From contig CALALX010000020.1 of the NCBI GenBank assembly GCA_937925635.1, positions 1 through 45,732 on the forward strand: 45,732 nt of DNA, in the 5' to 3' direction. The position numbers and the translations under genes were made by a program. Numbering within the stretch: the first letter of the stretch is position 1; every line of letters starts with the position of its first letter. Source of the DNA: an uncultured Caulobacter sp. GTDB lineage: Bacteria > Pseudomonadota > Alphaproteobacteria > Caulobacterales > Caulobacteraceae. The notes under the pieces are model-generated. The model did not search any database and was not told where the DNA came from. It saw nothing but the letters and a program-made list of their open reading frames with translations. This document shows positions 21,518 through 30,437 of this stretch, one piece after another.

Positions 21518-23317
21518 ATGAACGCCCCCGTGAAGCCCCCCGCCGCATCCGACCTCCCCGAGTGGAGCCTCGCCGACCTCTACGCCGGCCGTGACGACCC
21601 CCGCATCGAGCTCGACCTTGCCGAGGCGAAGGCGGCCAACGACGCGCTCGTGGCCCTGCAAGGCCGCTTTGTCGGCAGCCGCGCCGACGCCAGGGCGCTG
21701 GGCGCGCTGATCGACCAGGGGCTGACCCTCTACGAGCAGGCGACCAACGGGCTGTGGTCGGTCGGGGCCTACGCCTCTCTGGCCGCCTCGACGGCGCGCG
21801 ACGACCCGGCCTGGGCCAAGTTCGAGGGCGATCTGCGCGCCCGCTCCTCGCAGATCGCCGCCGAGAGCCTGTTCTTCACCCTGGAGCTCAACGAGCTCGA
21901 GGATGCCGAGATCGAGGCCGCGCTGAAGGCGGTTCCCGCCGCCGCGCGCTGGAAGCCGTGGCTGCGCCGCCTGCGCCTCAGCCGTCCGCACGAGCTGTCG
22001 GAGGATCTGGAGCGGCTGCTGGTCGACCGCGCCCCGGCCGTCGCCAACTGGACCCGCCTCTACGACGAGACCCTGGCGAAGCTGACCTGCAAGGTCGGCC
22101 GCGAGTACCTGACCCTGCCCGAGGCGTTGAATCGCCTGTCGGACCCGTCGGCCGCCCGCCGCAAGCAGGCTGCCAACGCGCTGGCCGAGGCGCTGCATGA
22201 CCGCACGCCGACGATGGCCCTGGTGATGAACACCCTGGCCTTCGAAAAGCAGGTCGAGGACCGCTGGCGTCGCTACAGCTATCCGGCCCAGTCCCGCCAT
22301 ATCGCCAACGAGGTCGACGCCGAGGCGGTCGAAGCCATGGCCGAGGCGGTGGTCGAGAGCTACGCCGAGACAAGCCACCGCTACTACGCCGCCAAGGCGA
22401 AGGCGATGGGTCGCAAGACGCTCGACTACTGGGACCGCAACGCCCCGCTCGATGGCGCCGCGCCGCGCACCTACGACTGGCAGGAGGCCAAGGCCGTCGT
22501 GCTGGACAGCTTCTCGGCCCTGGCCCCGAAGTTCGCCGACCAGGCCGCAACCTTCTTCGCCCAGCCCTGGATCGACGCGCGTCCCCGGCCCGGCAAGCAG
22601 TCCGGCGCCTACAGCCATCCGGTCACGGCGACGCGCCACCCCTATGTGTTCATGAACTACATGGGCGAGCGGCGGGACGTGCTGACCCTGGCCCACGAGC
22701 TGGGCCACGCCGTCCACCAGACCCTGTGCAGCCCGCTCGGCACGCTGCTGGCCGACACCCCGCTGACGCTGGCCGAGACGGCGTCGATCTTCGGCGAGGG
22801 CCTGGTGTTCGAGCGCCTGCTGGCCGAGGCGAGCCCCGCCGACCGCAAGGCGCTTCTCGCGGGGAAGATCGAGGACGGGCTCAACACCGTCGTCCGCCAG
22901 ATCGCCTTCCACCGCTTCGAGACCCGCTTCCACGACGCCCGCGCCCTCGGCGAGCTGTCGCCGGAGCAGATCGGCGGCCTGTGGCTGGAGGTGATGGGCG
23001 AGAGCCTGGGTCCGGCCATCCGGCTGAACGACGGCTATGAGCACTACTGGGCCTATGTCAGCCACTTCGTGCATGCGCCGTTCTACGTCTACGCCTACGC
23101 CTTCGGCGACCTGCTGGTGCGAGCGCTGATGGAGAAGCGCCGCGAGGACCCCGTGGCCTTCGCGCCGCTCTACGAAGAGCTGCTCGCCGCCGGCGGCACG
23201 AAGACCTATGTCGAGGCCCTGGCGCCGTTCGGGCTGGACCCGCGCCGGAAGGCGTTCTGGGCCGCCGGCTGCCGCGAGATCGCGCGCCTGGTCGAGGAGT
23301 TCGAGGCGCTGGTGTGA
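21518..23317 (+). CDS. pepF: Oligoendopeptidase F (M3 family)
   Basis: 599 residues, the standard PepF length. The zinc site is LAHELGHAVHQ near residue 391, and the third ligand Glu is in LAETASIFGEGL about 25 residues later. The N-terminal helical domain typical of PepF/M3B peptidases (ARDDPAWAKFEGDLRARSSQ) is present. The C-terminal HYWAYVSHFVHAPFYVYAYAFGDLLVRAL is another family signature. It is a cytoplasmic metallopeptidase that degrades oligopeptides. Two hairpins follow the stop (23320-23403). Confidence 0.94.
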   Translation: MNAPVKPPAASDLPEWSLADLYAGRDDPRIELDLAEAKAANDALVALQGRFVGSRADARALGALIDQGLTLYEQATNGLWSVGAYASLAASTARDDPAWAKFEGDLRARSSQIAAESLFFTLELNELEDAEIEAALKAVPAAARWKPWLRRLRLSRPHELSEDLERLLVDRAPAVANWTRLYDETLAKLTCKVGREYLTLPEALNRLSDPSAARRKQAANALAEALHDRTPTMALVMNTLAFEKQVEDRWRRYSYPAQSRHIANEVDAEAVEAMAEAVVESYAETSHRYYAAKAKAMGRKTLDYWDRNAPLDGAAPRTYDWQEAKAVVLDSFSALAPKFADQAATFFAQPWIDARPRPGKQSGAYSHPVTATRHPYVFMNYMGERRDVLTLAHELGHAVHQTLCSPLGTLLADTPLTLAETASIFGEGLVFERLLAEASPADRKALLAGKIEDGLNTVVRQIAFHRFETRFHDARALGELSPEQIGGLWLEVMGESLGPAIRLNDGYEHYWAYVSHFVHAPFYVYAYAFGDLLVRALMEKRREDPVAFAPLYEELLAAGGTKTYVEALAPFGLDPRRKAFWAAGCREIARLVEEFEALV

Positions 23318-23319
23318 GC

Positions 23320-23348
23320 GGGGACATGTACCGAAGGTACGTGTCCCC
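23320..23348. terminator. Hairpin after pepF
   Basis: GGGGACATGTACC (23320-23332) pairs with GGTACGTGTCCCC (23336-23348) across a GAA loop, with one G-T wobble. It begins 2 bp after the pepF stop, so it probably ends that transcript. No long U-tract follows, so it may also be a mobile-type repeat. Confidence 0.65.
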
Positions 23349-23375
23349 AGCCGCTTGAGGCGCGAGGGAGCGGCA

Positions 23376-23403
23376 GGGGACACGCACTGAAGTGCATGTC
23401 CTC
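23376..23403. repeat. Second copy of the GGGGACAC hairpin
   Basis: GGGGACACGCAC (23376-23387) pairs with GTGCATGTCCTC (23392-23403) around TGAA. The outer bases and loop match the hairpin at 23320-23348, while the inner stem bases differ compensatorily. It lies in the 166-bp gap between the converging pepF and cupin genes. A G-rich run follows. Confidence 0.6.
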
Positions 23404-23483
23404 GGCAATGGGGGGGGCGGCCGGCGTCGAGGGAGTCGCGCCGGCGGGTCCTTCTGCGTGACCCTGTCGCCCCCGTTCCGACG

Positions 23484-23945
23484 TCAGGCCGCCAGCGGCG
23501 GACCGACGATGTCGATGCCGTTGCGGGCGCAGGCGGCGGCGAGGCGCTCGGCCAGGTCCGGCGTGACCGGCCGCGCCTCCGGCAGGCCCAGGTCCGCCGC
23601 CGGGCGGGCCATCTCGCGCACCATGCGGTCGAAGCCCTCGCCGTTGGTGATGATCAACACCCGGGCGCCCTTCTCCGACTCGACGCGGAAGCTGTGCGGC
23701 ACGCCGCGCGGGGCGACGCAGGTCTCGCCCGGCCCGGCGACGAACTCCTCGTCTCCGACGCGGAAGCGGATCGTTCCGGCCTTGATGTGGAAGATCTCCT
23801 CCTCGTCGTGATGGATGTGGGCCGGCGGCGACTCGCCAAACGGCATCACATGTTCGGCGATCGACATGCCCGCCGGCGCGGGGGCGGGCGTGACGTGGGT
23901 GTTGAGGAACCAGAGGCCGTTTCCGGCGGGCAGGGGCGCGTTCAT
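23484..23945 (-). CDS. Cupin-domain protein
   Basis: 153 residues with one beta-barrel cupin. Metal-binding motif 1 is PPAHIHHDEEEIFHIKAG (two His, Glu and His), and motif 2 is CVAPRGVPHSFRV (His). The C-terminal third is helical and unlike the core cupin. It could be a small dioxygenase or isomerase; the substrate is unknown. It is divergent from the LysR-type regulator at 24041 with only 95 bp between, so it is the likely regulated target. Confidence 0.85.
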   Translation of the reverse strand: MNAPLPAGNGLWFLNTHVTPAPAPAGMSIAEHVMPFGESPPAHIHHDEEEIFHIKAGTIRFRVGDEEFVAGPGETCVAPRGVPHSFRVESEKGARVLIITNGEGFDRMVREMARPAADLGLPEARPVTPDLAERLAAACARNGIDIVGPPLAA

Positions 23946-24040
23946 CGGGGCATGTCCGGGCTGGGGTGACTGTGGGCGCCCCGATAGCGCCGACGGCCCA
24001 CCTATGGAAATCGCATGTTTGTATCGCTATTATTCACAGT

Positions 24041-24976
24041 ATGAATTTCGCGGCCTTCGACCTGAACCTGCTGCGGGTGTTCGACGCCCTGATGCGCGAG
24101 CGCGGCGTCACCCGCGCCGGCGAGCGCATCGGCCTCAGCCAGCCAGCGGTCAGCTCGGCGCTCAACCGGCTCCGCGCGACGCTCGACGACCAGCTTTTCG
24201 TGCGCTCCGGATCGCGGATGGTCCCCACCCCGCGCGCCGAGGACATCGCCCCGGCCATCGCCGAGGCCCTGGCGCGGATCGAGGGGGCGCTTTTCGGTGA
24301 CGCCGCCTTCGACCCCGCCGCCGCCGAGCGGACCTTCACCCTGCAGGGGGCCGACTACTTCGCGGTCCTGCTGCTGCCGCGCCTGTCGCGCCGGATGGCG
24401 GCCGAGGCCCCGCACGCGCGCCTGCGCCTGCTGGACACCGCGCGCGGGGAGGTGGAGCGACTGCTGCGCGATGACGTGATCGATCTGTCGCTTGAGCCGC
24501 GCCGCGCGATGCCGGAATGGGTCGAGACCGAGCCGCTGATCACCTCCCCCTTCGTGGCCGTGGCGGCACGGGACGAGCCCCTGTTGGCCGACGTGCCGCC
24601 TGGAGAGGCCCTGCCGCTGGATCGGTACTGCGCGATGCCTCACGCCATACGCTCCGTCGATGGATCGATGGACGGGGTGGTCGACGAGGCGCTGGCGCGG
24701 ATGGGCCGGTCGCGCCGCGTCGTGCTGGCGCTGCCGAACTTCCACGCGGTCGCCGCCGCGGTGGCGGAAGGCGGACTGATCGCCGCCCTGCCGGAGGAGT
24801 TCGCCCGCGAGCGCGCCGCGCGCGATGGCCTGGTCCTCTACCGCACCCCGGTCCCGGTGGTCCCGACCGAGCTGAACATGTTCTGGCGGCGTCGCAACAC
24901 GGCCAATCCCGCGCACGCCTGGCTCCGACGGCTGGTTCGCGAGGCCTGCGTCGAATTCACCCTCCCGCGGGTCTAG
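24041..24976 (+). CDS. LysR-family transcriptional regulator
   Basis: 311 residues from ATG at 24041. The wHTH is LNLLRVFDALMRERGVTRAGERIGLSQPAVSSALNRLRATLDDQLFVRSGSRM, the typical NodD/NahR-like subgroup. The C-terminal effector-binding domain follows. The frame extends 25 codons upstream, but conserved LysR proteins start at this Met. It sits head-to-head with the cupin gene, and the short AT-rich gap (24005-24040) is the probable binding region. The inducer is unknown. Confidence 0.92.
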   Translation: MNFAAFDLNLLRVFDALMRERGVTRAGERIGLSQPAVSSALNRLRATLDDQLFVRSGSRMVPTPRAEDIAPAIAEALARIEGALFGDAAFDPAAAERTFTLQGADYFAVLLLPRLSRRMAAEAPHARLRLLDTARGEVERLLRDDVIDLSLEPRRAMPEWVETEPLITSPFVAVAARDEPLLADVPPGEALPLDRYCAMPHAIRSVDGSMDGVVDEALARMGRSRRVVLALPNFHAVAAAVAEGGLIAALPEEFARERAARDGLVLYRTPVPVVPTELNMFWRRRNTANPAHAWLRRLVREACVEFTLPRV

Positions 24977-25029
24977 ACGCGCCGCGCCCGCCGCCCCAAG
25001 CTGCGCGGAACAGGTTCGGGGAGGAACGC

Positions 25030-26505
25030 ATGAAGCTCTGGGGCAAGGTCGGACTCGGCCTGCTGGCGGTCGTCGCGCTGCTGGTCGCGGTGGTCGCCTA
25101 CCGCACCGCGACCTTCAAGCCGCCGTCGGCCGTGGATGTCACGGCGGTGAAGCTGGCCGCCGCCGTTCCGGTCGATCAGGCGCTCGCCGCGCGGCGGCTG
25201 TCCGAATCGATCCGGATCCTCACGATCAGCCACCAGGACAAGGCCGACAACGACTGGGCCGAGTGGGACCGGCTGCACGCCTGGCTGGCGTCCAGCTATC
25301 CGGCCGCCCACAAGGCGATGAGCCGCGAGATCCTGCCCAACAAGGCGCTGGTCTACAGCTGGAAGGGGTCCGACCCGTCCCTCGCCCCGATCGTGCTGAT
25401 GGCGCACCAGGACGTGGTTCCGGTCACCGAGGGCACCGAGAAGGACTGGAAGCATCCGCCCTTCGAGGGCGTCATCGCCGAGGGCGCCGTCTGGGGCCGG
25501 GGCGCGATCGACGACAAGGGTTCGCTGGTCACCATCTTCGAGTCGTTGGAGGCGCTGGCGGCCTCGGGCTTTCAGCCGCGACGCACGATCATGATCGTCA
25601 GCGGCCAGGACGAGGAGGCCGGCGGCTCGGGCGCCCAGGCGGCGGCCGCGCTGATGAAGGGGCGCGGGATCAAGGCCGAATGGGTCCTCGACGAGGGCAT
25701 GGCGGTGGTCACCGACTTCCCGATGGTGAACAAGCCGGTCGCCGTCATCGGCCTCGCCGAGAAGGGCTATGCCACGCTCAGGATCGTCGCCCGCGCGCCC
25801 GGCGGCCACTCCTCCGCGCCGCCGGCGGAGACCGGGGTCGAGACTCTGTCGAAGGCCATCCTGGCGATCACCGGCAAGCCCTTCCCGATGACGTTCAATG
25901 GACCGGGAGCCGGGATGATCCGGGCCGTCGCGCCCGAGGCGGACCTGCCGACCCGGATCGTGGTGGCCAACACCTGGCTGTTCGGCGGCTTGCTGAAGAG
26001 CCAGCTGGCGAAGAGCCCGGCCAGCGCCGCCACCCTGCATACGACCATCGCCCCGACCATGCTCAAGGGCAGCCCCAAGGAGAACGTCCTGCCCCAGGAC
26101 GCCACGGCCTGGATCAACTACCGCATCGCCCCCGGGCAGACGGCGGACGAGGTGATGGCGGCGGCGAGGGCGGCGACGAAGGGCCTCAATGTCGAGCTGA
26201 GCTGGGAGCGTGGCGGCGGCATCAACCCCTCGCCGGTGTCTTCGACCGCTTCGGACGGCTGGAAGCTGCTGGCGGCGCTCGGCTCCGAGGGCGGAACGAT
26301 CCCGGTCGCGCCGGGGCTGGTCACGGCCGGCACCGACAGCCGCTACCTCGCCGGCGTGGCCAAGGACGTCTACCGCTTCGCGCCGATGCACGCGTCGATC
26401 GGCGAGTTCGGCATGATCCACGGCACCAACGAGCACATGACGCTCGAGAACCTGCGACGGATGACCGACTTCTACACCCGCCTGATCGCGACGGCGGCGG
26501 GGTGA
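25030..26505 (+). CDS. M20-family carboxypeptidase
   Basis: 491 residues from ATG at 25030, preceded by GAGGA. One N-terminal membrane anchor or signal (KVGLGLLAVVALLVAVVAY), then an M20 di-zinc peptidase. Metal ligands: His in LMAHQDVVPV near residue 124, Asp in GAIDDKGS near 158, Glu pair in SGQDEEAGG near 194, and the terminal His in IHGTNEHMTLEN near 467. The dimerisation/lid domain lies between. The length and membrane anchor fit the carboxypeptidase S (PM20D1-like) subgroup rather than acetylornithine deacetylases. It probably works at the periplasmic face, releasing amino acids from peptides or N-acyl amino acids. Confidence 0.9.
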   Translation: MKLWGKVGLGLLAVVALLVAVVAYRTATFKPPSAVDVTAVKLAAAVPVDQALAARRLSESIRILTISHQDKADNDWAEWDRLHAWLASSYPAAHKAMSREILPNKALVYSWKGSDPSLAPIVLMAHQDVVPVTEGTEKDWKHPPFEGVIAEGAVWGRGAIDDKGSLVTIFESLEALAASGFQPRRTIMIVSGQDEEAGGSGAQAAAALMKGRGIKAEWVLDEGMAVVTDFPMVNKPVAVIGLAEKGYATLRIVARAPGGHSSAPPAETGVETLSKAILAITGKPFPMTFNGPGAGMIRAVAPEADLPTRIVVANTWLFGGLLKSQLAKSPASAATLHTTIAPTMLKGSPKENVLPQDATAWINYRIAPGQTADEVMAAARAATKGLNVELSWERGGGINPSPVSSTASDGWKLLAALGSEGGTIPVAPGLVTAGTDSRYLAGVAKDVYRFAPMHASIGEFGMIHGTNEHMTLENLRRMTDFYTRLIATAAG

Positions 26506-26518
26506 TCGCCTTGCGGAT

Positions 26519-26610
26519 TTCGACACGCGCCTGCGGCGCTGCTCAACATGATGTCAGTGGATAGCCTTCTGACAACGTCATCCTGAGCAGGCCCAAAGGG
26601 CCGTGTCGAA
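26519..26610. repeat. REP-like long imperfect hairpin
   Basis: Outer arms TTCGACACG (26519-26527) and CGTGTCGAA (26602-26610); inner pairs CTGCTCA with TGAGCAG, and TGTCAG (26552-26557) with CTGACA (26569-26574). The right half reads GTCATCCTGAGCAGG ... GTGTCGAAGGACG, a familiar dispersed proteobacterial repeat. It fills the gap between the M20 peptidase and Rieske genes and may act as a terminator. Confidence 0.7.
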
Positions 26611-26637
26611 GGACGCAATGCGGTATATGTAGCCCCC

Positions 26638-27741
26638 ATGCCCGCTGACGACGCCACGCCGAAGACCCAACGTCCCGCGCCGATGAAGTTCGGGACTGGC
26701 CTGCTGCGCGACTGCTGGTATTTCGCGGCCCTGTCGAGCGATCTGAAGCCCGGCAAACTGCAGCGCTACGAGTTGCTCGGCGAGCCGGTGCTGCTCGGCC
26801 GCACCCGCAAGGGCGAGGTCTACGCCATCCGCGACGTCTGCCCGCACCGCGCCGCGCCCCTGTCGGCCGGCAGGCTGGTGGCCGAGGCCGACGGCCGCGA
26901 GACGGTCGAGTGCCCCTATCACGGCTGGCGGTTCGGCACGGACGGCGGCTGCGCCGCCATCCCGTCGCTGGTCGAGGGCCAGGGTCTCGACGTCGCGCGC
27001 GTTCGCGTTCGCCGCTACCCCAGCGCCGAGAGCCAGGGCATGGTCTTCGTCTGGTTCGCCAGCGATCCGCGCGGCCAGGGCGAGCCGACCGAACCGCCGC
27101 CGGTCTTCGAGGGCGTGGTCGGCGGCGGTCCGAAGATCGTCGAACGCATGGACTTCGACACCCACATGGACCACGCCGTGGTGGGCCTGATGGACCCGAC
27201 CCATGCTCCCTACGTCCATCAGGCCTGGTGGGCCCGGTCCCCCAAGCGGCAGTATGACAAGGCCAAGGTCTTCGAACCGTCCGAGGCCGGCTTCGTCATG
27301 GTTCGGCATCCGCGTTCGAAGGCCAACCGCATCTACGACATTCTCGGCGGCCAGCCGGAGGTGGAGATCACCTTCCGCCTGCCCGGCCTGCGCTGGGAGC
27401 ACATCCAGATCGGCCCGCGCCAGCTGCTGGCCCTGACCTGCCTGACCCCGGTCACCGAGTCGAAGACGACGATCACCCAGATCATCTGGTCCGATCACCC
27501 GGTGATGGCGCTGGCCCCGGTGATCAAGCCGTTCGTGCGCGCCTTCCTCCACCAGGACGGCGACATGGTGAACCTGCAGAACATGGGCCTGAAGTACGAT
27601 CCGCCGATGCTCTGGCTCGAGGACGGCGACACCCAGGCCAAGTGGTACCAGCAGCTGAAGCGCGAATGGACCGCCAGCCGCGCCGAGGGCCGGCCCTTCG
27701 CCAACCCGGTGAAGCCCGTCACCCTGCGCTGGCGGAGCTGA
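26638..27741 (+). CDS. Rieske non-heme iron oxygenase, alpha subunit
   Basis: 367 residues. Rieske [2Fe-2S] ligands are in VCPHRAAPLSAG and ECPYHGWRFG near residues 75 and 98. The mononuclear iron site is around HMDHAVVGLMDPTHAPYVHQ, with the Asp-x2-His-x4-His pattern. It belongs to the VanA/PAO-like oxygenase group, which hydroxylates or demethylates aromatic or related ring substrates. Reductase and ferredoxin genes are not nearby, so it must use electron donors from elsewhere. Its 3' end overlaps the converging mscS-type gene by 23 bp. Confidence 0.9.
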   Translation: MPADDATPKTQRPAPMKFGTGLLRDCWYFAALSSDLKPGKLQRYELLGEPVLLGRTRKGEVYAIRDVCPHRAAPLSAGRLVAEADGRETVECPYHGWRFGTDGGCAAIPSLVEGQGLDVARVRVRRYPSAESQGMVFVWFASDPRGQGEPTEPPPVFEGVVGGGPKIVERMDFDTHMDHAVVGLMDPTHAPYVHQAWWARSPKRQYDKAKVFEPSEAGFVMVRHPRSKANRIYDILGGQPEVEITFRLPGLRWEHIQIGPRQLLALTCLTPVTESKTTITQIIWSDHPVMALAPVIKPFVRAFLHQDGDMVNLQNMGLKYDPPMLWLEDGDTQAKWYQQLKREWTASRAEGRPFANPVKPVTLRWRS

Positions 27742-28843
27742 CGTCGCCGGCCGGGCCAGGCTCGGACTCCACGTCCAGACCGAGACGCAGGCGCGACAAC
27801 GCCCGCGGATGCTCGGCCTTGAGGAAGGCCACCATCTCCTCGCGGATGTGGCAGCGCAGGTCGAAGGTCTCGCCGGCGTTGCGCGCGCTGGCCAGGCAGC
27901 GGACCTCCATCGTGTGCTCGCGCAGATCCGTCACCTGCAGGGCCACGACCTTGCCGTCCCAGAGCGCGGACGCCTTGACGATCGCCTCCAGCCTGGTCCG
28001 CATCAGGTCCACGGGGGCGTCGTAGTCGACATAGAGCATCGCCGTGCCGATCAGGGCGGACGACTCCCGGGTCCAGTTCTGAAATGGCGTCTGCATGAAG
28101 TAGGTCAGCGGCAGCACCATCCGCCGCCAGTCCCACAGCCGGACGACGACGTAGGTGGCGTTGATTTCCTCGATCTGGCCCCATTCGTTCTCGACGATCA
28201 CGGCGTCGTCGATCCGGATCGGCTGGGTGGTGGCGATGATGATGCCGGCGATCAGGTTGGTCAGCAGGGGCTGAAGGGCCAGGCCGAGGATGATTCCCGC
28301 CGCGCCGCCGGCCGCCAGCAGGCTGATCCCCCACTGGCGAACGCCGCTGATCGTCATCAGGGCCATGGCGACGGTGAAGATGACGATCAGGGTCGCCATC
28401 GCCCGCTTCAGGATCCGCACCTGGGTCAGGTGCTTGCGGGCGACCAGGTTGTCGTCGACGTCGATACGGAAGCCGCGCAGGTAGAGGGCCGCCGCGATGT
28501 CCAGCCCGGCCAGTGCGATCCATCCGGCCAGCAGGATGACCAGGATCAGCATGCCGTGCTGGAACAGCGCCGCCTCGCCGGCGGACAGGGGCGCGACCGT
28601 CGCCGCCGTCGCCAGGCCGACGGCGACGAGCGCCAGCCGGGTCGGCCGGCGGGTGCGCAGGATCAGCGGGCGCCAGAAGGCGTCGCGCCGCTTCAGGAGC
28701 CGGCGGGCCAGAACCATGCCGGCCGCATGGACGAGCAACGCCGCCGCCACGGCCGCGACCATGACGGCCAGGCTGACCATCCAGGGCGGAAAGCCGGCGA
28801 GCCAGCTTGCGACGGGTCGCAGGGCGGGCAGGGCGTCCGTCAT
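27719..28843 (-). CDS. MscS-family mechanosensitive channel
   Basis: 374 residues from ATG at 28843 (GGAG lies six bases upstream; ATG at 28855 is possible). About five membrane helices, then the pore-lining helix GISLLAAGGAAGIILGLALQ and the conserved beta-domain PIRIDDAVIVENEWGQIEEINATYVVVRLWD. The C-terminus is a soluble alpha/beta domain. It gates under membrane tension and relieves osmotic downshock. It overlaps the end of the Rieske gene by 23 bp on the other strand. Confidence 0.92.
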   Translation of the reverse strand: MTDALPALRPVASWLAGFPPWMVSLAVMVAAVAAALLVHAAGMVLARRLLKRRDAFWRPLILRTRRPTRLALVAVGLATAATVAPLSAGEAALFQHGMLILVILLAGWIALAGLDIAAALYLRGFRIDVDDNLVARKHLTQVRILKRAMATLIVIFTVAMALMTISGVRQWGISLLAAGGAAGIILGLALQPLLTNLIAGIIIATTQPIRIDDAVIVENEWGQIEEINATYVVVRLWDWRRMVLPLTYFMQTPFQNWTRESSALIGTAMLYVDYDAPVDLMRTRLEAIVKASALWDGKVVALQVTDLREHTMEVRCLASARNAGETFDLRCHIREEMVAFLKAEHPRALSRLRLGLDVESEPGPAGDVSSASAG

Positions 28844-28966
28844 CAGGAACTCCATCTTGGGGGCTTTGCTTGAGAAGCCCGAGGAGGCGGACCGGTTCCC
28901 GGCCCGGCTTTCGCGCCGCGCTAGAGCCCCGATGACAACTGCCGTGACCTGGCGTTAGATCGCGCC

Positions 28967-29425
28967 ATGCACCGTCGCCTCTTCGCCCTCGCCCTGATCA
29001 GCGCCTTCGCCGCCCCGGCGATCGCGCAGGAACGGCCGCCGGCCGAGCGCCAGACCCTGATCGACCTGGCCTATGCGCTGGGCGAGAGCCACGCGCTGCG
29101 CCAGGCCTGCGCCGGCGACGGCGACCAGTACTGGCGGGACCGCATGATGCAGATGACCGAGACCGAGGCCTCGGACGCGGCCTTCAGCGGCCGCCTGACC
29201 CAGGCCTTCAACAGCGGCTTCGCCACCCGGCAGACGGAGTTCCCGTCCTGCACCCCGGCCAGCAAGCGCGCCGAGCTGGTGGTCGCCCGCAAGGGCCAGA
29301 GCCTGGCCAGCCAGCTGTCGGCCATCACCCGGACGGTGGTCAACACCGGTCCCATGGACCCCGAGGCGGCGGAATCGGATACCGCCGGTCCGGATTCCGT
29401 GGCGAAGGACCCCGCCCCGCGCTAG
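28967..29425 (+). CDS. TIGR02301-like secreted protein
   Basis: 152 residues with signal peptide HRRLFALALISAFAAPAIAQ. The mature part has IDLAYALGESHALRQAC, WRDRMMQMTETEA and FNSGFATRQTEFPSCTPA, which match the TIGR02301 family of alphaproteobacterial periplasmic proteins of unknown function. Two Cys are likely disulfide-bonded. The C-terminal 30 residues are a low-complexity Asp/Pro tail. It starts a run of three plus-strand genes with the SPFH/NfeD pair. Confidence 0.78.
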   Translation: MHRRLFALALISAFAAPAIAQERPPAERQTLIDLAYALGESHALRQACAGDGDQYWRDRMMQMTETEASDAAFSGRLTQAFNSGFATRQTEFPSCTPASKRAELVVARKGQSLASQLSAITRTVVNTGPMDPEAAESDTAGPDSVAKDPAPR

Positions 29426-29458
29426 ATTCTCCTCCAGGTAGTTTTCCGGAGGGGTGGC

Positions 29459-30421
29459 ATGCTGTCCGTCTTCATCGTCCTGATCTTCATCGTCTTCGCG
29501 CTGTTCCTGCTGTTCAGCGTGATCAAGATCGTGCCCCAGGGCCGCGAGTTCACGGTCGAGCGGTTCGGCCGCTACACGCGCACCCTGTCGCCGGGCATGC
29601 ACATCCTGACGCCGTTCGTCGAGGCCATCGGCCGCAGGGTGAACATGATGGAGCAGGTGCTGGACGTGCCGCAGCAGGAGGTCATCACCAAGGACAACGC
29701 GGTGGTGAAGGTCGATGGCATCGTCTTCATCCAGGTGATGGACGCCGCCGCCGCCGCCTATCGCGTCGACAACCTCAACTTCGCCATCAGCCAGCTCTGC
29801 ATGACCAATCTACGGACCGTGGTCGGTTCGATGGAGCTGGACGAGGTGCTCAGCCAGCGTGACCAGATCAACACCCGCTTGCTTGCCACCATCGACCACG
29901 CGACCAATCCCTGGGGCGTCAAGGCGACCCGGATCGAGATCAAGGATCTCACCCCGCCGCCGGACATCACCAACGCCATGGCCCGGCAGATGAAGGCCGA
30001 GCGCGAGCGCCGGGCGGTGATCACCGAGGCGGACGGCGAGAAGCAGGCCGCCATCGCCAAGGCCGAGGGCTCCAAGCAGGCCGCCATCCTCGAGGCCGAA
30101 GGCCGCCGCGAGGCCGCCTTCCGCGACGCCGAGGCCCGCGAGCGCGAGGCCGAGGCCGAGGCCAAGGCGACGGCGTTCGTCTCGGAGGCCATCGCCCGCG
30201 GCGACATCAACGCCATCAACTACTTCGTGGCCCAGAAATACGTTGAAGCGTTCGGCGCCCTGGCCAGCAGCCCGCAGGCCAAGACCGTGATCGTGCCCGC
30301 CGATTTCGCCGGCATCACCGGCACCGTCGCCGGCATCGGCGAGCTGGTGAAGACCCTCAGCGGCGACGGCCCGCCGCCGCGGCCGGCGCCGGCGCCGGCC
30401 GTGCCGCGCACCAAAGCCTGA
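29459..30421 (+). CDS. SPFH/stomatin-like protein (QmcA-type)
   Basis: 320 residues. One N-terminal membrane helix (FIVLIFIVFALFLLFSVI), then the SPFH/Band 7 domain (VPQGREFTVERFGRYTRTLSPGMHILTPF), and a long Ala/Glu-rich coiled coil (ITEADGEKQAAIAKAEGSKQAAILEAEGRREAAF) for oligomerisation. The Pro-rich tail ends the protein. It builds membrane cage assemblies with the NfeD partner encoded 17 bp downstream, and probably helps membrane protein quality control. GGAGGGG lies just upstream. Confidence 0.93.
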   Translation: MLSVFIVLIFIVFALFLLFSVIKIVPQGREFTVERFGRYTRTLSPGMHILTPFVEAIGRRVNMMEQVLDVPQQEVITKDNAVVKVDGIVFIQVMDAAAAAYRVDNLNFAISQLCMTNLRTVVGSMELDEVLSQRDQINTRLLATIDHATNPWGVKATRIEIKDLTPPPDITNAMARQMKAERERRAVITEADGEKQAAIAKAEGSKQAAILEAEGRREAAFRDAEAREREAEAEAKATAFVSEAIARGDINAINYFVAQKYVEAFGALASSPQAKTVIVPADFAGITGTVAGIGELVKTLSGDGPPPRPAPAPAVPRTKA

Positions 30422-30437
30422 TCGTCAGGAGGCGTTC

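Noticed and set aside
20849..23383. 844-codon open frame on the minus strand through pepF and tetR
   Set aside because: Only its last 196 codons (tetR) look like protein. The rest is antisense to pepF and has the Gln/Arg/Gly-rich look of a GC-driven shadow frame.
24517..26505. 662-codon frame as one gene including the M20 peptidase
   Set aside because: The first 170 codons overlap the LysR gene in another frame and are not protein-like. A good ribosome site and signal-type N-terminus mark the start at 25030.
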